From contig NZ_QYUN01000002.1 of NCBI RefSeq assembly GCF_003590875.1, positions 2,480,001 through 2,544,000 of the forward strand: a stretch of 64,000 nt of DNA. The letters run 5' to 3'. Source of the DNA: Noviherbaspirillum cavernae. Lineage in GTDB: Bacteria > Pseudomonadota > Gammaproteobacteria > Burkholderiales > Burkholderiaceae_D. The notes under the pieces are model-generated. The model was not told the DNA's origin. It saw only the letters and a program-made list of their open reading frames with translations, and did not search any database. Below, piece by piece: positions 1 through 8,807 of this stretch. The translations under genes and the position numbers were made by a program. Numbering within the stretch: the first letter of the stretch is position 1; each line of letters opens with the position of its first letter.

Positions 1-3000
1 TTGCCGGACACGACACCCATCCCCTCCCCATCCCTCCCCTTGAAGGGGAGGGCGTCAGGCGCATCCTCGCCAGAAACGGCGCTCGCCAGCTTCTGGAAAC
101 TCTCCCGCGCCTTGCCACCAAATTCCGCCTGCAAGGCGGCCAGATTGCGCCCCAGCTCCAGCTGCCGTCCGTGCTCATCGACGATCTTGAAGTTCATGAA
201 GTGATGCGCGGGCAGAGTCTCCAGTTTGAAATCGGTGGTTTTGGTGGCAATGCCGGTCTGTTCACGCACGTCGGCGATGACGGCATCCAGCAGGCTGCCC
301 CGGCCGAAGGTCGCGCGCTCGGCGAACCCGGCAGCGTAATCCGGCAGCGGCACGCAATGGCGGCGCAGCTTCTGCGGCAGCGACTTCAGCAGCAGATGCA
401 CTTTCTCCTTCAGCATGCCGGGCACCAGCCATTCGCTGCGCTCGGCGGACACCTGGTTCAATGCATACAGCGGCACGATCAGCGTCACGCCGTCGCGCGG
501 ACTGCCCGGTTCGAAGTGATACGTCAGCGTCATCGCAACGCCGGCCACGTTCATCGTCTTCGGAAACAGATCGGTCGTCACGCCCGCCGCCTCGTGGCGC
601 ATCAGGTCGTCACGGTTCAGATACAGCAGCTTCGGGTTCTTCGCCGTGGCATCCTTGTGCCACTTCTCGAACGCAATGCCGTTGCAGACGTCTTCAGGGA
701 TCAGCTTGTCGTAGAAGGCGGCAATCAATTCATCGTCGACCAGCACATCGAGCCGGCGCGACTTGTGTTCCAGATTCTCGATTTCGCGCACCAGGCGCTG
801 ATTGTGCGCGAGGAAGGGTGCGCGGGTATCGAACTCGCCGCCGACCAGTGCGTCGCGGATGAAAATCTCCCGCGCCTCCTTCGGATTGATCAATCCGAAG
901 TTGATGCGCCGCTGGCTGTACACCACCAGCCCGTAGAGCGTCGCGCGCTCGCTGGCCGATACCTGCGCAGTGCGTTTTTCCCAACGCGGCTCGCCCCAGG
1001 ATTTCTTCAGCAGGTGGCCACCGACACGCTCCAGCCATTCCGGCTGAATCTGCGCGATGCAGCGCGCGTACAGCCGCGTCGTTTCCACCAGTTCCGCCGC
1101 CACGATCCAGCGTCCGGCCTTTTTCGCCAGATGCGATCCGGGCCAGATGTGGAACTTGATGCTGCGCGCGCCGAGATATTGCGGCTCGTCCTCCGACTTG
1201 AAGCCGGCATTGCCGAGCAGGCCGGTCAGCAGCGCCGTGTGCAACTGTTCATAGCTCGCCGGCAGCTCGTTCAGGCGCCAGCCCTGCTCCCGCACGAGGG
1301 TCAGGAGTTGCGAATGCACGTCGCGCCATTCGCGCAGGCGCAACTGCGACAGGAAACTGGCGCGGCAGTTTTCCATCAGCTGCTTGTTCGATTTCTTGTG
1401 CTCGATGGCGTCCTCGAACCATTTCCAGATTTTCAGATAACTCTGGAACTCCGATTTTTCATCGGCGAATTTCTTGTGCGCATTATCAGCCGCGTTCTGC
1501 GCCTCCATCGGACGCTCGCGCGGATCCTGCACCGACAGCGCCGAGGCGATGATGAGCATTTCGGAGAGGCAGACATTGTCGCGGGCGGCAAGAATCATGC
1601 GTCCGACACGCGGGTCGAGCGGCAGTCTGCCGAGCTGCTTACCAAGCGCCGTGAGCTGGTTGCCGTCATCGACCGCGCCAAGTTCCTGCAGAAGCTGATA
1701 GCCGTCCGCGATCGCGCGGCCCAGGGGCGGTTCGATAAACGGGAACGTCTCGACATCCGCCAGCCGCAGCGATTTCATCCGCAGGATGACCGCAGCCAGC
1801 GACGAACGCAGGATTTCCGGGTCGGTGAATTTCGGCCGCTGCTGATAATCCTTCTCGTCGTACAAACGGATGCAGACACCGGCCGCGACCCGGCCGCAAC
1901 GCCCTGCGCGCTGGTTCGCCGCCGATTGCGCCACCGGCTCGATCTGCAACTGCTCGACCTTGTTGCGGTAGCTGTAGCGCTTGACACGCGCCAGTCCGGC
2001 ATCGACCACGTAGCGGATGCCGGGCACGGTCAGCGAGGTTTCCGCGACGTTGGTCGCCAGCACGATACGTCGCGCATTGGAGGTCTTGAAGACGCGCTCC
2101 TGCTCCTGCACCGACAGGCGCGCAAACAGCGGCAGGATTTCCACATGCGGCGGGTGATGCTTGCGCAAGGCCTCGGCGACGTCGCGGATTTCACGCTCGC
2201 CGGGCAGGAACACCAGCACATCCCCGGGACCGATACGCGCCAGTTCATCGACCGCATCGACCACCGCGTCCATCAGGTCGCGCTGCTCCTTCTGCGACTG
2301 GCTTGCGGACGGCTTTGCCTCGCTCTTGTCGACGTTCTCGACCGGGCGGTAGCGGATCTCGACGGGATAGAGGCGGCCCGACACTTCGATGACGGGCGCG
2401 GGCTTTTCGTTGCTGCCGAAGTGCCTGGCGAATCTGTCTGCATCGATCGTCGCCGACGTGATGATGACTTTCAGATCGGGCCGCTTCGGCAGCAACTGCT
2501 TCAGATAGCCGAGCAGGAAGTCGATGTTCAGGCTGCGCTCGTGCGCCTCGTCGATGATGATGGTGTCGTATTGCTTCAGCAGGGGATCGGTCTGCGTTTC
2601 CGCCAGCAGGATGCCGTCCGTCATCAGCTTGACCGATGCGCCCTTCGACAAGGTATCGGTGAAGCGCACCTTGAAACCGACATGCTCGCCCAGCGGCGAA
2701 CCGAGTTCCTGCGCAATGCGCTTTGCGGTCGAAGACGCGGCGATGCGACGCGGCTGCGTATGGCCGATCAGCCCCGCCTGCCCGCGCCCGAGTTCCAGGC
2801 AAATCTTCGGCAGCTGCGTGGTCTTGCCGGAACCGGTTTCGCCCGACACGATGATCACCTGGTGCGCGCGCAGCGCATTCGCGATCTCGCCGCGCCGGCC
2901 GGATACCGGCAGCTCTTCCGGGAAAACGATCGGCGGCAGCGGATTGCGTTCGATGGCGGGGGCGGATGGCGTGGTCGCGCCACGCGTGGTTGCGGCGTGG

Positions 3001-3041
3001 CTTTTCGACATTGTTTTTTTGGAATGATCAGATGCGGACAT
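1..3041 (-). CDS. hrpA: ATP-dependent RNA helicase HrpA (3' end outside window)
   Basis: DEAH-box RNA helicase of the HrpA family. The minus frame is open from the ATG at 3041 to the window edge, giving 1013 codons of a protein that is usually about 1300 residues, so the C-terminus is missing. The P-loop GETGSGKTTQLPK is near residue 67, HTQPRRIAA follows, DEAH is at residues 164-167, and LATNVAETSLTVPGI is the downstream helicase motif. In E. coli HrpA is linked to mRNA processing and to rescue of stalled ribosomes. It is divergent from argA. A TATAAT lies only 10 bases before the start and no Shine-Dalgarno is visible. Near residue 1000 the frame runs through a palindromic repeat (32-52). 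The long antisense frame over this gene is a composition artefact. Confidence 0.93.
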   Translation of the reverse strand, partial: MSASDHSKKTMSKSHAATTRGATTPSAPAIERNPLPPIVFPEELPVSGRRGEIANALRAHQVIIVSGETGSGKTTQLPKICLELGRGQAGLIGHTQPRRIAASSTAKRIAQELGSPLGEHVGFKVRFTDTLSKGASVKLMTDGILLAETQTDPLLKQYDTIIIDEAHERSLNIDFLLGYLKQLLPKRPDLKVIITSATIDADRFARHFGSNEKPAPVIEVSGRLYPVEIRYRPVENVDKSEAKPSASQSQKEQRDLMDAVVDAVDELARIGPGDVLVFLPGEREIRDVAEALRKHHPPHVEILPLFARLSVQEQERVFKTSNARRIVLATNVAETSLTVPGIRYVVDAGLARVKRYSYRNKVEQLQIEPVAQSAANQRAGRCGRVAAGVCIRLYDEKDYQQRPKFTDPEILRSSLAAVILRMKSLRLADVETFPFIEPPLGRAIADGYQLLQELGAVDDGNQLTALGKQLGRLPLDPRVGRMILAARDNVCLSEMLIIASALSVQDPRERPMEAQNAADNAHKKFADEKSEFQSYLKIWKWFEDAIEHKKSNKQLMENCRASFLSQLRLREWRDVHSQLLTLVREQGWRLNELPASYEQLHTALLTGLLGNAGFKSEDEPQYLGARSIKFHIWPGSHLAKKAGRWIVAAELVETTRLYARCIAQIQPEWLERVGGHLLKKSWGEPRWEKRTAQVSASERATLYGLVVYSQRRINFGLINPKEAREIFIRDALVGGEFDTRAPFLAHNQRLVREIENLEHKSRRLDVLVDDELIAAFYDKLIPEDVCNGIAFEKWHKDATAKNPKLLYLNRDDLMRHEAAGVTTDLFPKTMNVAGVAMTLTYHFEPGSPRDGVTLIVPLYALNQVSAERSEWLVPGMLKEKVHLLLKSLPQKLRRHCVPLPDYAAGFAERATFGRGSLLDAVIADVREQTGIATKTTDFKLETLPAHHFMNFKIVDEHGRQLELGRNLAALQAEFGGKARESFQKLASAVSGEDAPDALPFKGRDGEGMGVVSG
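32..52. repeat. Perfect palindrome inside hrpA
   Basis: The arms CCCTCCCCTT and AAGGGGAGGG flank a single G. The element lies within the open hrpA frame and encodes LPFKGR-like residues. The form resembles small dispersed palindromes of proteobacterial genomes. Only this copy was noticed in the window. Confidence 0.6.
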
Positions 3042-3051
3042 AGCGGGCCGA

Positions 3052-3057
3052 ATTATA
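3052..3057 (-). promoter_or_regulatory. -10 box of hrpA
   Basis: A perfect TATAAT on the minus strand ends 10 bases before the hrpA ATG. That leaves room for a leader of only a few bases. No good -35 box is visible. Confidence 0.45.
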
Positions 3058-3170
3058 CCCACCGGCTTGCATGCGACTCATGCGGGATTCCACCGATGAT
3101 GGTGCGCCGGACGTTGCAAAACACGCGCAACGGTGGGCCCTGCAAGCGCAATGGAAAGATGCTCCGTGTA

Positions 3171-3176
3171 TATAAT
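3171..3176 (+). promoter_or_regulatory. -10 box of argA
   Basis: A perfect TATAAT ends 7 bases before the argA ATG at 3184. The predicted transcription start falls at or next to the start codon, so the argA mRNA may be leaderless. No good -35 box was found. Confidence 0.45.
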
Positions 3177-3183
3177 GCCCTTC

Positions 3184-4494
3184 ATGGAAAATCCAACACA
3201 ATTCGTCCAGTGGCTGCGTTCCGTCGCGCCCTATATCCATGCCTTCCGCGGCAAGACCTTTGTGGTCGCCTTCCCGGGCGAACTGGTGAAAGCCGGTGCC
3301 CTGCCGGTGCTGGCGCACGACTTGTCCTTGTTGCACGCACTCGGCATCAAGGTCGCGATCGTGCACGGCTCGCGCCCGCAAGTGGAGGAACAGCTCGCGC
3401 TGCGCAACGTCGAACCGCGCTACCACAACGGCTTGCGCATCACCGATACCGCCGCGATGGAATGCGCGAAGGAAGCCGCCGGCGAATTGCGTCTGGACAT
3501 CGAGGCCGCCTTCAGCCAAGGCTTGCCCAACACGCCGATGGCGCACTCCGCGATCCGTATCATTTCCGGCAACTTCGTCACCGCACGCCCGATCGGAGTG
3601 ATCGACGGCACGGACCTGGAATTCACCGGCCTCGTGCGCAAGATCGCCCATGACGCGATCCAGCCCATCATCAATGCCGGCGGATTGGTCCTGCTGTCGC
3701 CGCTCGGCTTCTCGCCCACCGGTGAAGCCTTCAATCTGACGATGGAGGACGTGGCTGTCGCAGCGGCAATCTCCCTGCGCGCGGACAAGCTGATCTTCAT
3801 CACCGAGACGCCGATGATGACGGATGCCGGCGGCACCGAAATCCGCGAACTGTCGTCACATCAGGCCGCCGCCGTGCTGGAATCCGCCTGCCTGCCGACC
3901 GATGCCGCGTTCTACCTGCAGCACGCGGTCGAAGCCTGCAACAACGGCGTCGCCCGCGCCCACATCGTGCCGTTCGCCACCGACGGTTCGGCACTGCTCG
4001 AACTGTTCACGCACGACGGCATCGGCACCATGGTCACGTACGAAAACCTGGAAAGCCTGCGCGAGGCGACCATCGAGGACGTCGGCGGCATTCTCAAACT
4101 GATCGAACCGCTCGAAGCGGACGGCACGCTGGTCAAGCGCGGCCGCGAACTGATCGAGCGCGAGATCGATTATTTCTCGGTCATCGAACACGACGGCGTG
4201 ATCTTCGGCTGTGCCGCGCTGTATCCTTTCCCCACGGAAAAAATGGCGGAAATGGCCTGCCTGACCGTCAGCCCAGACGCCCAGAGCCAAGGGGACGGCG
4301 AACGCATCCTCAAGCACATGGAAAACCGCGCACGCGCTGCCGGCTTCACGAAACTGTTCGTATTGACGACACGCACCGCCCACTGGTTCCTCAGACGCGG
4401 CTTTGTCGCGAGCACCGTCGACGCTCTGCCGAAAGACCGGCAAAGCATGTACAACTGGCAACGCAAGTCACAAGTATTCATCAAGCAACTTTAA
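3184..4494 (+). CDS. argA: Amino-acid N-acetyltransferase (N-acetylglutamate synthase)
   Basis: First step of arginine biosynthesis: acetyl-CoA plus L-glutamate gives N-acetylglutamate. The protein is 436 residues with the classical ArgA layout. An amino-acid-kinase-like domain fills roughly residues 1-290 (FPGELVKAG, VHGSRPQVEEQL, PIINAGGLVLLSPLG). A GNAT domain follows, containing the ACLTVSPDAQSQGDGERIL region that binds acetyl-CoA. The start MENPTQFVQW was chosen because the family begins here; in-frame ATGs lie further upstream, at 3175 and before. In characterised family members the kinase-like domain carries arginine feedback control. It is divergent from hrpA and followed by yggX 61 bp downstream. 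Confidence 0.95.
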   Translation: MENPTQFVQWLRSVAPYIHAFRGKTFVVAFPGELVKAGALPVLAHDLSLLHALGIKVAIVHGSRPQVEEQLALRNVEPRYHNGLRITDTAAMECAKEAAGELRLDIEAAFSQGLPNTPMAHSAIRIISGNFVTARPIGVIDGTDLEFTGLVRKIAHDAIQPIINAGGLVLLSPLGFSPTGEAFNLTMEDVAVAAAISLRADKLIFITETPMMTDAGGTEIRELSSHQAAAVLESACLPTDAAFYLQHAVEACNNGVARAHIVPFATDGSALLELFTHDGIGTMVTYENLESLREATIEDVGGILKLIEPLEADGTLVKRGRELIEREIDYFSVIEHDGVIFGCAALYPFPTEKMAEMACLTVSPDAQSQGDGERILKHMENRARAAGFTKLFVLTTRTAHWFLRRGFVASTVDALPKDRQSMYNWQRKSQVFIKQL

Positions 4495-4512
4495 AACTTT
4501 CCACCACCTCTC

Positions 4513-4532
4513 TGCTCTCATGATTGAGAGCA
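4513..4532 (+). other. Hairpin between argA and yggX
   Basis: The arms TGCTCTCA and TGAGAGCA form a perfect 8-bp stem with a TGAT loop. No T-run follows, so it is not an obvious terminator. It may modulate the junction between the two genes. Confidence 0.4.
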
Positions 4533-4555
4533 TCTGCATGAACAAGGAGTAGAAA

Positions 4556-4828
4556 ATGGCCCGCATGGTCCACTGCATCAAACTGAACAAGGAAGCCGAA
4601 GGGCTGGATTTCCCGCCGTATCCTGGCGAACTCGGCAAGAAGCTGTACGAAAATGTTTCGAAGGAAGCCTGGGCCGCCTGGCTCAAGCATCAGACCATGC
4701 TGGTCAATGAAAACCGCCTGAACCTCGCCGATGCGCGCGCGCGCAAGTACCTGGCGACGCAGATGGAAAATCATTTCTTCGGCGCAGGCGCGGATGCGGC
4801 CTCCGGCTACGTGCCGCCGTCGGAGTAA
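4556..4828 (+). CDS. yggX: Probable Fe(2+)-trafficking protein YggX
   Basis: Small cytosolic protein of 90 residues, colinear with E. coli YggX. It keeps the conserved early cysteine (VHCIKL) and the [35 protein letters not shown] and MENHFF blocks. In enteric bacteria YggX protects labile Fe-S clusters and is linked to oxidative stress. The Shine-Dalgarno AAGGAG sits 7 bases before the ATG. It follows argA and ends in a clear terminator. Confidence 0.94.
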   Translation: MARMVHCIKLNKEAEGLDFPPYPGELGKKLYENVSKEAWAAWLKHQTMLVNENRLNLADARARKYLATQMENHFFGAGADAASGYVPPSE

Positions 4829-4843
4829 ATCGCATATGCCAAT

Positions 4844-4877
4844 AAAAAGCCCGCTTGCTTGCGCACAGCGGGCTTTT
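4844..4877. terminator. Bidirectional intrinsic terminator between yggX and rpiA
   Basis: The stem pairs AAAAAGCCCGCT with AGCGGGCTTTTT around an 11-nt loop, with a T-run on each strand. It serves yggX (plus) and probably rpiA (minus), which converge here. Confidence 0.88.
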
Positions 4878-4913
4878 TTGTCGGCCGCGGGTTTTCAATC
4901 CGCCATGAGTCGA

Positions 4914-5585
4914 TCAGAACTCCAGCTTCTTCACCCCGTCCACCGTCCCCAGCAAACCGACATTCGCGCCGCGCTGCGCGAACAGGCCGACCGTGACGAC
5001 ACCGACGATATTGTTGATCTGCGCTTCCAGTTCAGCCGGATTCGCAATCGTCAGTCCGACGACGTCGAGGATCATGCAGCCGTTATCCGTGAGATAAGGC
5101 TTGCCGTCCTTCATGCGCAGGCGCGGTTCGCCGCCCAGCGCCGCCAGTTTGCGTGACACGACTTTCTGCGCCATCGGGATGATTTCCACCGGCAAGGGAA
5201 ATTTGCCCATCACGTCCACCAGCTTGGAGCCGTCGGCGATGCAGATGAACTTGTCGGCTGCGGCGGCAACGATCTTCTCGCGCGTCAATGCGCCGCCGCC
5301 GCCCTTGATCATCGCGCCTTGTGCCGTGATCTCATCGGCACCGTCGATATAGACTGGCATGGCATCGACGTCGCTCAATTCCAGCACGTCGATGCCGTGC
5401 GACTTCAGGCGTGCTGCGGTGGCTTCCGAAGAGGCCACCGCGCCCTTGATACGGTGCTTGATCTTGCCAAGCTCGTCGATGAAAAAATTGGCGGTGGAGC
5501 CGGTGCCGACGCCGATGATTGCGCCGTCAACCACATAGTCGATCGCGGCGCGGGCCACGGCTTGCTTGAGTTCATCCTGGGTCAT
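4914..5585 (-). CDS. rpiA: Ribose-5-phosphate isomerase A
   Basis: Interconverts ribose-5-phosphate and ribulose-5-phosphate in the non-oxidative pentose phosphate pathway. The protein is 223 residues, the usual length. Family motifs are present: [15 protein letters not shown] near residue 25, [14 protein letters not shown], the DGADEI block and [12 protein letters not shown]. The C-terminal GVVTVGLFA region is intact. The gene stands alone, convergent with yggX. Confidence 0.97.
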   Translation of the reverse strand: MTQDELKQAVARAAIDYVVDGAIIGVGTGSTANFFIDELGKIKHRIKGAVASSEATAARLKSHGIDVLELSDVDAMPVYIDGADEITAQGAMIKGGGGALTREKIVAAAADKFICIADGSKLVDVMGKFPLPVEIIPMAQKVVSRKLAALGGEPRLRMKDGKPYLTDNGCMILDVVGLTIANPAELEAQINNIVGVVTVGLFAQRGANVGLLGTVDGVKKLEF

Positions 5586-5740
5586 GATGATGCGTCGTTC
5601 GTGATGATGAAAAGCGCCTATTTTAGCCGCTCCCTTGCCGGGCCATGCGGCGCATGGAAGATTATAATTTCGGCATCTCGCCGCAAGGATTCACCGCGCC
5701 GCCATTTTCCATTCGATGTACCTGTCTCCGGGGAAATGAA

Positions 5741-6964
5741 TTGGATACACCTGATCTTTCCAGGCTGAAAATAGACCGCTCCGCAGGCACACATCAAGGC
5801 GGTTTGAAGCGTCCTCGCCGCCGGCGCTGGCTCAAGATCGGCATCGCGGCTCTCATCATCGCCGCCGTCGCCATTGCCCTCGTCAGCCGATTTGGCGCCA
5901 GTCCCCGCGTCGAAACCTTTACGGCCGTCACCGCATATCCTTCGCAGAATTACACCATGCTCAATGCCACCGGCTATGTCGTGGCGCAGCGCAAGGCCGC
6001 CGTCGCCTCGAAGGCAACCGGCAGGCTGGAATGGCTGGGCGTGCTGGAGGGCAGCCGCGTGAAGAAGGACGAAATCGTGGCGCGACTGGAAAACAGCGAC
6101 GTGAGCGCCGTCTTGAATCAGGCAGCGGCCAATGTGAAAGTGGCGCAAGCCAATCTGGAACAGGGGATGGCGGAATTGCGCGATGCCGAGCTGGCATACC
6201 GGCGCTCGCAGGATTTGCTGCGGCAGAATTTCATCTCGGCTTCAGCCGGCGATGCCGCGCTCGCCCGCTACAACAAGGCCAGGGCGGCAATCAGCGGCTT
6301 CCGCGCCGCCATCGCGGCGGCGCAGGCCAATCAGCAGAATGCGCAGGTAGCGGTCGATCAAACCATGATCCGCGCCCCTTTCGACGGCGTGGTGTTGACC
6401 AGGAACGCCAACGTCGGCGACAACATCACGCCCTTCTCCTCCGCCATCGACAGCAAGGGCGCGGTCATCACCATTGCCGACATGGAGACGCTGGAAGTGG
6501 AAGCGGACGTATCGGAAGCCAACCTTGCCAGGATCAAGGTCGATCAGCCTTGCGAAATACAGCTCGATGCGTTTCCCGACTTGCGCCTGGCGGGCGTGGT
6601 GTCGCGCATGGTGCCGACGATCGATCGCTCCAAGGCCACGTTGCTGGTCAAGGTGCGCTTCATCGACCGCGATCCGCGCGTGCTGCCCGACATGAGCGCA
6701 AAGGTGGCTTTCCTCTCGCAAGCCGTGCCGCCGCAAGACAGGCAGTCCGTGATCGCGGTGCCGCCCGCCGCCGTCACGGACCGCAACGGCGGCCAGGCCG
6801 CGTTCATCGTGACGGAAGGCAAGGTACGCGAGCAGCAAGTGAAGATCGGGCGAAAGGTGGGCGAACTGATCGAGGTGCAAGGCATCAAGCCGGGCGACAA
6901 GGTGGTTCTCCATCCCGGCAGCCAGCTGAAGGATGGCGACACGGTCGCGACGGCGAAGAAATGA
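5741..6964 (+). CDS. HlyD/MacA-family periplasmic adaptor subunit of an ABC exporter
   Basis: Membrane-anchored periplasmic adaptor of 407 residues. A basic stretch ([10 protein letters not shown]) precedes one transmembrane helix ([16 protein letters not shown]), then a lipoyl/coiled-coil/beta-barrel adaptor body with the [17 protein letters not shown] block typical of MacA-like proteins. I chose the TTG at 5741 because GGGGAA lies about 6 bases upstream; an ATG at 5645 would add 32 unlikely residues. It overlaps the ATPase gene by an ATGA. With the next three genes it forms one export operon. The substrate cannot be told; macrolide, lipoprotein or peptide export are all possible. Confidence 0.85.
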   Translation: MDTPDLSRLKIDRSAGTHQGGLKRPRRRRWLKIGIAALIIAAVAIALVSRFGASPRVETFTAVTAYPSQNYTMLNATGYVVAQRKAAVASKATGRLEWLGVLEGSRVKKDEIVARLENSDVSAVLNQAAANVKVAQANLEQGMAELRDAELAYRRSQDLLRQNFISASAGDAALARYNKARAAISGFRAAIAAAQANQQNAQVAVDQTMIRAPFDGVVLTRNANVGDNITPFSSAIDSKGAVITIADMETLEVEADVSEANLARIKVDQPCEIQLDAFPDLRLAGVVSRMVPTIDRSKATLLVKVRFIDRDPRVLPDMSAKVAFLSQAVPPQDRQSVIAVPPAAVTDRNGGQAAFIVTEGKVREQQVKIGRKVGELIEVQGIKPGDKVVLHPGSQLKDGDTVATAKK

Positions 6965-7644
6965 ATCCGCTCGTCGATATCCGTCATCTGGCGAAATCCT
7001 ACCGGCGCGGCGATCAGATCGTGCCGGTGCTGACCGACATCAGCCTGCAGATCAGGCGCGGCGATTTCACCGCCCTCATGGGCCCGTCCGGCTCCGGCAA
7101 GAGCACCCTGCTCAACCTGATCGCCGGCATCGACAAGCCCGACAGCGGCATCCTGCGCGTGGATGGACTCGACATCACGCAACTGTCCGAAGCGGAATTG
7201 GCGGATTGGCGCGCTGCCAACGTCGGGTTCATCTTCCAGTTCTATAACCTGATGCCGGTCCTGACCGCGTTCGAGAACGTCGAGTTGCCGCTGCTGCTGA
7301 CCAATCTCACGCGCAAGGAACGGCGCGAGCGTGCGGAGTTGATGCTCGCGCTCGTCAATCTGTCGGATCGCATGGAACACTATCCGGCGGAACTGTCTGG
7401 CGGACAGCAGCAGCGTGTCGCCATTGCGCGCGCCATCGTCACCGATCCGGCGCTGATCGTGGCCGACGAACCGACCGGCGATCTGGACCGCCATTCGGCC
7501 ACGGAAATTCTCGGACTGATGAACCGGCTGAATCGGGAACTCGGGAAAACCATCATCATGGTCACGCACGATGCCCACGCCGCGGAACGCGCACGGTCGC
7601 TGATCCATCTTGAAAAAGGCGAGCTGCTCGGCGCGGAGGCGTAG
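6961..7644 (+). CDS. ABC transporter ATP-binding protein (MacB/LolD-type)
   Basis: Nucleotide-binding subunit of 227 residues. Walker [13 protein letters not shown] is at about residue 41. The [21 protein letters not shown] segment, the signature [14 protein letters not shown] and Walker [14 protein letters not shown] are all intact, followed by the switch histidine ([11 protein letters not shown]). The DEPTGDLD form is typical of the LolD/MacB/FtsE group. The start codon overlaps the adaptor's stop (ATGA). It works with the two separate FtsX-type permeases downstream rather than being fused to one as in MacB. Confidence 0.93.
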   Translation: MNPLVDIRHLAKSYRRGDQIVPVLTDISLQIRRGDFTALMGPSGSGKSTLLNLIAGIDKPDSGILRVDGLDITQLSEAELADWRAANVGFIFQFYNLMPVLTAFENVELPLLLTNLTRKERRERAELMLALVNLSDRMEHYPAELSGGQQQRVAIARAIVTDPALIVADEPTGDLDRHSATEILGLMNRLNRELGKTIIMVTHDAHAAERARSLIHLEKGELLGAEA

Positions 7645-7649
7645 ATGCC

Positions 7650-8807
7650 ATGCATATCCTCAAGCTGATCATCAAGAACGCGCTGCGCCACAAGCTGCGC
7701 ACCTCGCTGACGGTGCTGGGGCTGGTGGTGGCGACGCTCTCCTTCGGTCTGCTGCAAACCGTGGTGGGCGCCTGGTATGCGGGCGCGGATGCGGCATCCA
7801 ATACACGGCTGGTCACGCGCAACGCGATCTCGCTGGTTTTTCCCTTGCCGCTGTCCTATGAGAACCGGATTCGCGGGATCGATGGCGTGACCGGCATCGC
7901 GTACGCCAACTGGTTCGGCGGCATCTATCAGGATCCGAAGAATTTCTTTCCGCAATTCGCGATCTCCGGGAAAAGCTATCTTGATCTGTTTCCCGAATTC
8001 GTCGTGCCGGAGGCGGAACGCAGCGCCTTTCTGCGCGACCGCAAGGGCTGTCTGGTGGGACGAAAACTCGCCACGCAATACGGCTTCAAGCCGGGCGACA
8101 TCATCCCGATCAAGGGCACCATCTTCCCCGGTCAATGGGAATTCGTCGTGCGCGGCATCTACGATGGCAAGGAAGCCAGCACCGACACTTCTCAACTATT
8201 CTTCCACTGGCAGTATCTCAACGAACGCATGCTGCAAACCGCGCCGCGGCGTGGCAACCAGGTCGGCTTCTACATGGTGCAGATCGGCAACCCGGACAAT
8301 GCGGCGGCGATCTCGCGCGCGCTGGATGCGCAATTCGAGAACTCGCTGGCGGAAACGCTGACCGAAACGGAAAAGGCGTTCCAGCTCGGCTTCGTCTCCA
8401 TGTCTGAAGCCATCGTGGTCGCGATCCGCGTCGTGTCCTTCGTCGTCATTGTGATTATCATGGCGGTGATGGCGAACACCATGGCCATGAGCGTGCGCGA
8501 GCGGCTGGCCGAGTATGCGACGCTGAAGGCATTGGGTTTCGGCCCCGGCTTTCTGGCGGCGCTGATCTTCGGCGAGTCGCTGCTGATCTCGCTGGCGGGT
8601 GCAGCTCTCGGCATCGCTCTGCTGTTTCCCGTTGCCGCCGCCTTCAGCGCGCAAATGGGCACGCTGTTCCCGGTGTTCAAGATTGCGCCGCAGACTCTTG
8701 CGTTGCAGGCCGCATCCGCCGTGGCGGTCGGCCTCATCGCCGCCATTGCCCCGACGGTGCGTTCGGCACGGATCAACATCGTCGAAGGCTTGCGGAGCAT
8801 CGGCTGA
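7650..8807 (+). CDS. ABC transporter permease, FtsX/MacB family (first)
   Basis: Integral membrane subunit of 385 residues with the MacB/FtsX layout. The N-terminal helix (LRTSLTVLGLVVATLSFGLLQ) leads to a large periplasmic domain, then three C-terminal helices (VVSFVVIVIIMAVMANTMAMSV; LAALIFGESLLISLAG; the final AVAVGLIAAIAP). MSVRERLAEYATLKALGF is the coupling segment that touches the ATPase. It follows the ATPase by 5 bp and overlaps the next permease by one base (TGATG). Confidence 0.9.
   Translation: MHILKLIIKNALRHKLRTSLTVLGLVVATLSFGLLQTVVGAWYAGADAASNTRLVTRNAISLVFPLPLSYENRIRGIDGVTGIAYANWFGGIYQDPKNFFPQFAISGKSYLDLFPEFVVPEAERSAFLRDRKGCLVGRKLATQYGFKPGDIIPIKGTIFPGQWEFVVRGIYDGKEASTDTSQLFFHWQYLNERMLQTAPRRGNQVGFYMVQIGNPDNAAAISRALDAQFENSLAETLTETEKAFQLGFVSMSEAIVVAIRVVSFVVIVIIMAVMANTMAMSVRERLAEYATLKALGFGPGFLAALIFGESLLISLAGAALGIALLFPVAAAFSAQMGTLFPVFKIAPQTLALQAASAVAVGLIAAIAPTVRSARINIVEGLRSIG

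Noticed and set aside
36..200. hrpA frame broken by the repeat
   Set aside because: Codon-by-codon reading of positions 3-104 shows the frame stays open through the palindrome.
171..3653. Very long plus-strand open frame (over 1100 codons)
   Set aside because: It lies antisense to hrpA and runs into argA. The encoded protein is Arg/Gln/His-rich with no family motifs, typical of the antisense frame of a GC-rich gene.
5645..5740. N-terminal extension of the HlyD-family adaptor
   Set aside because: Begins [10 protein letters not shown] without an RBS. The TTG at 5741 has a good Shine-Dalgarno.
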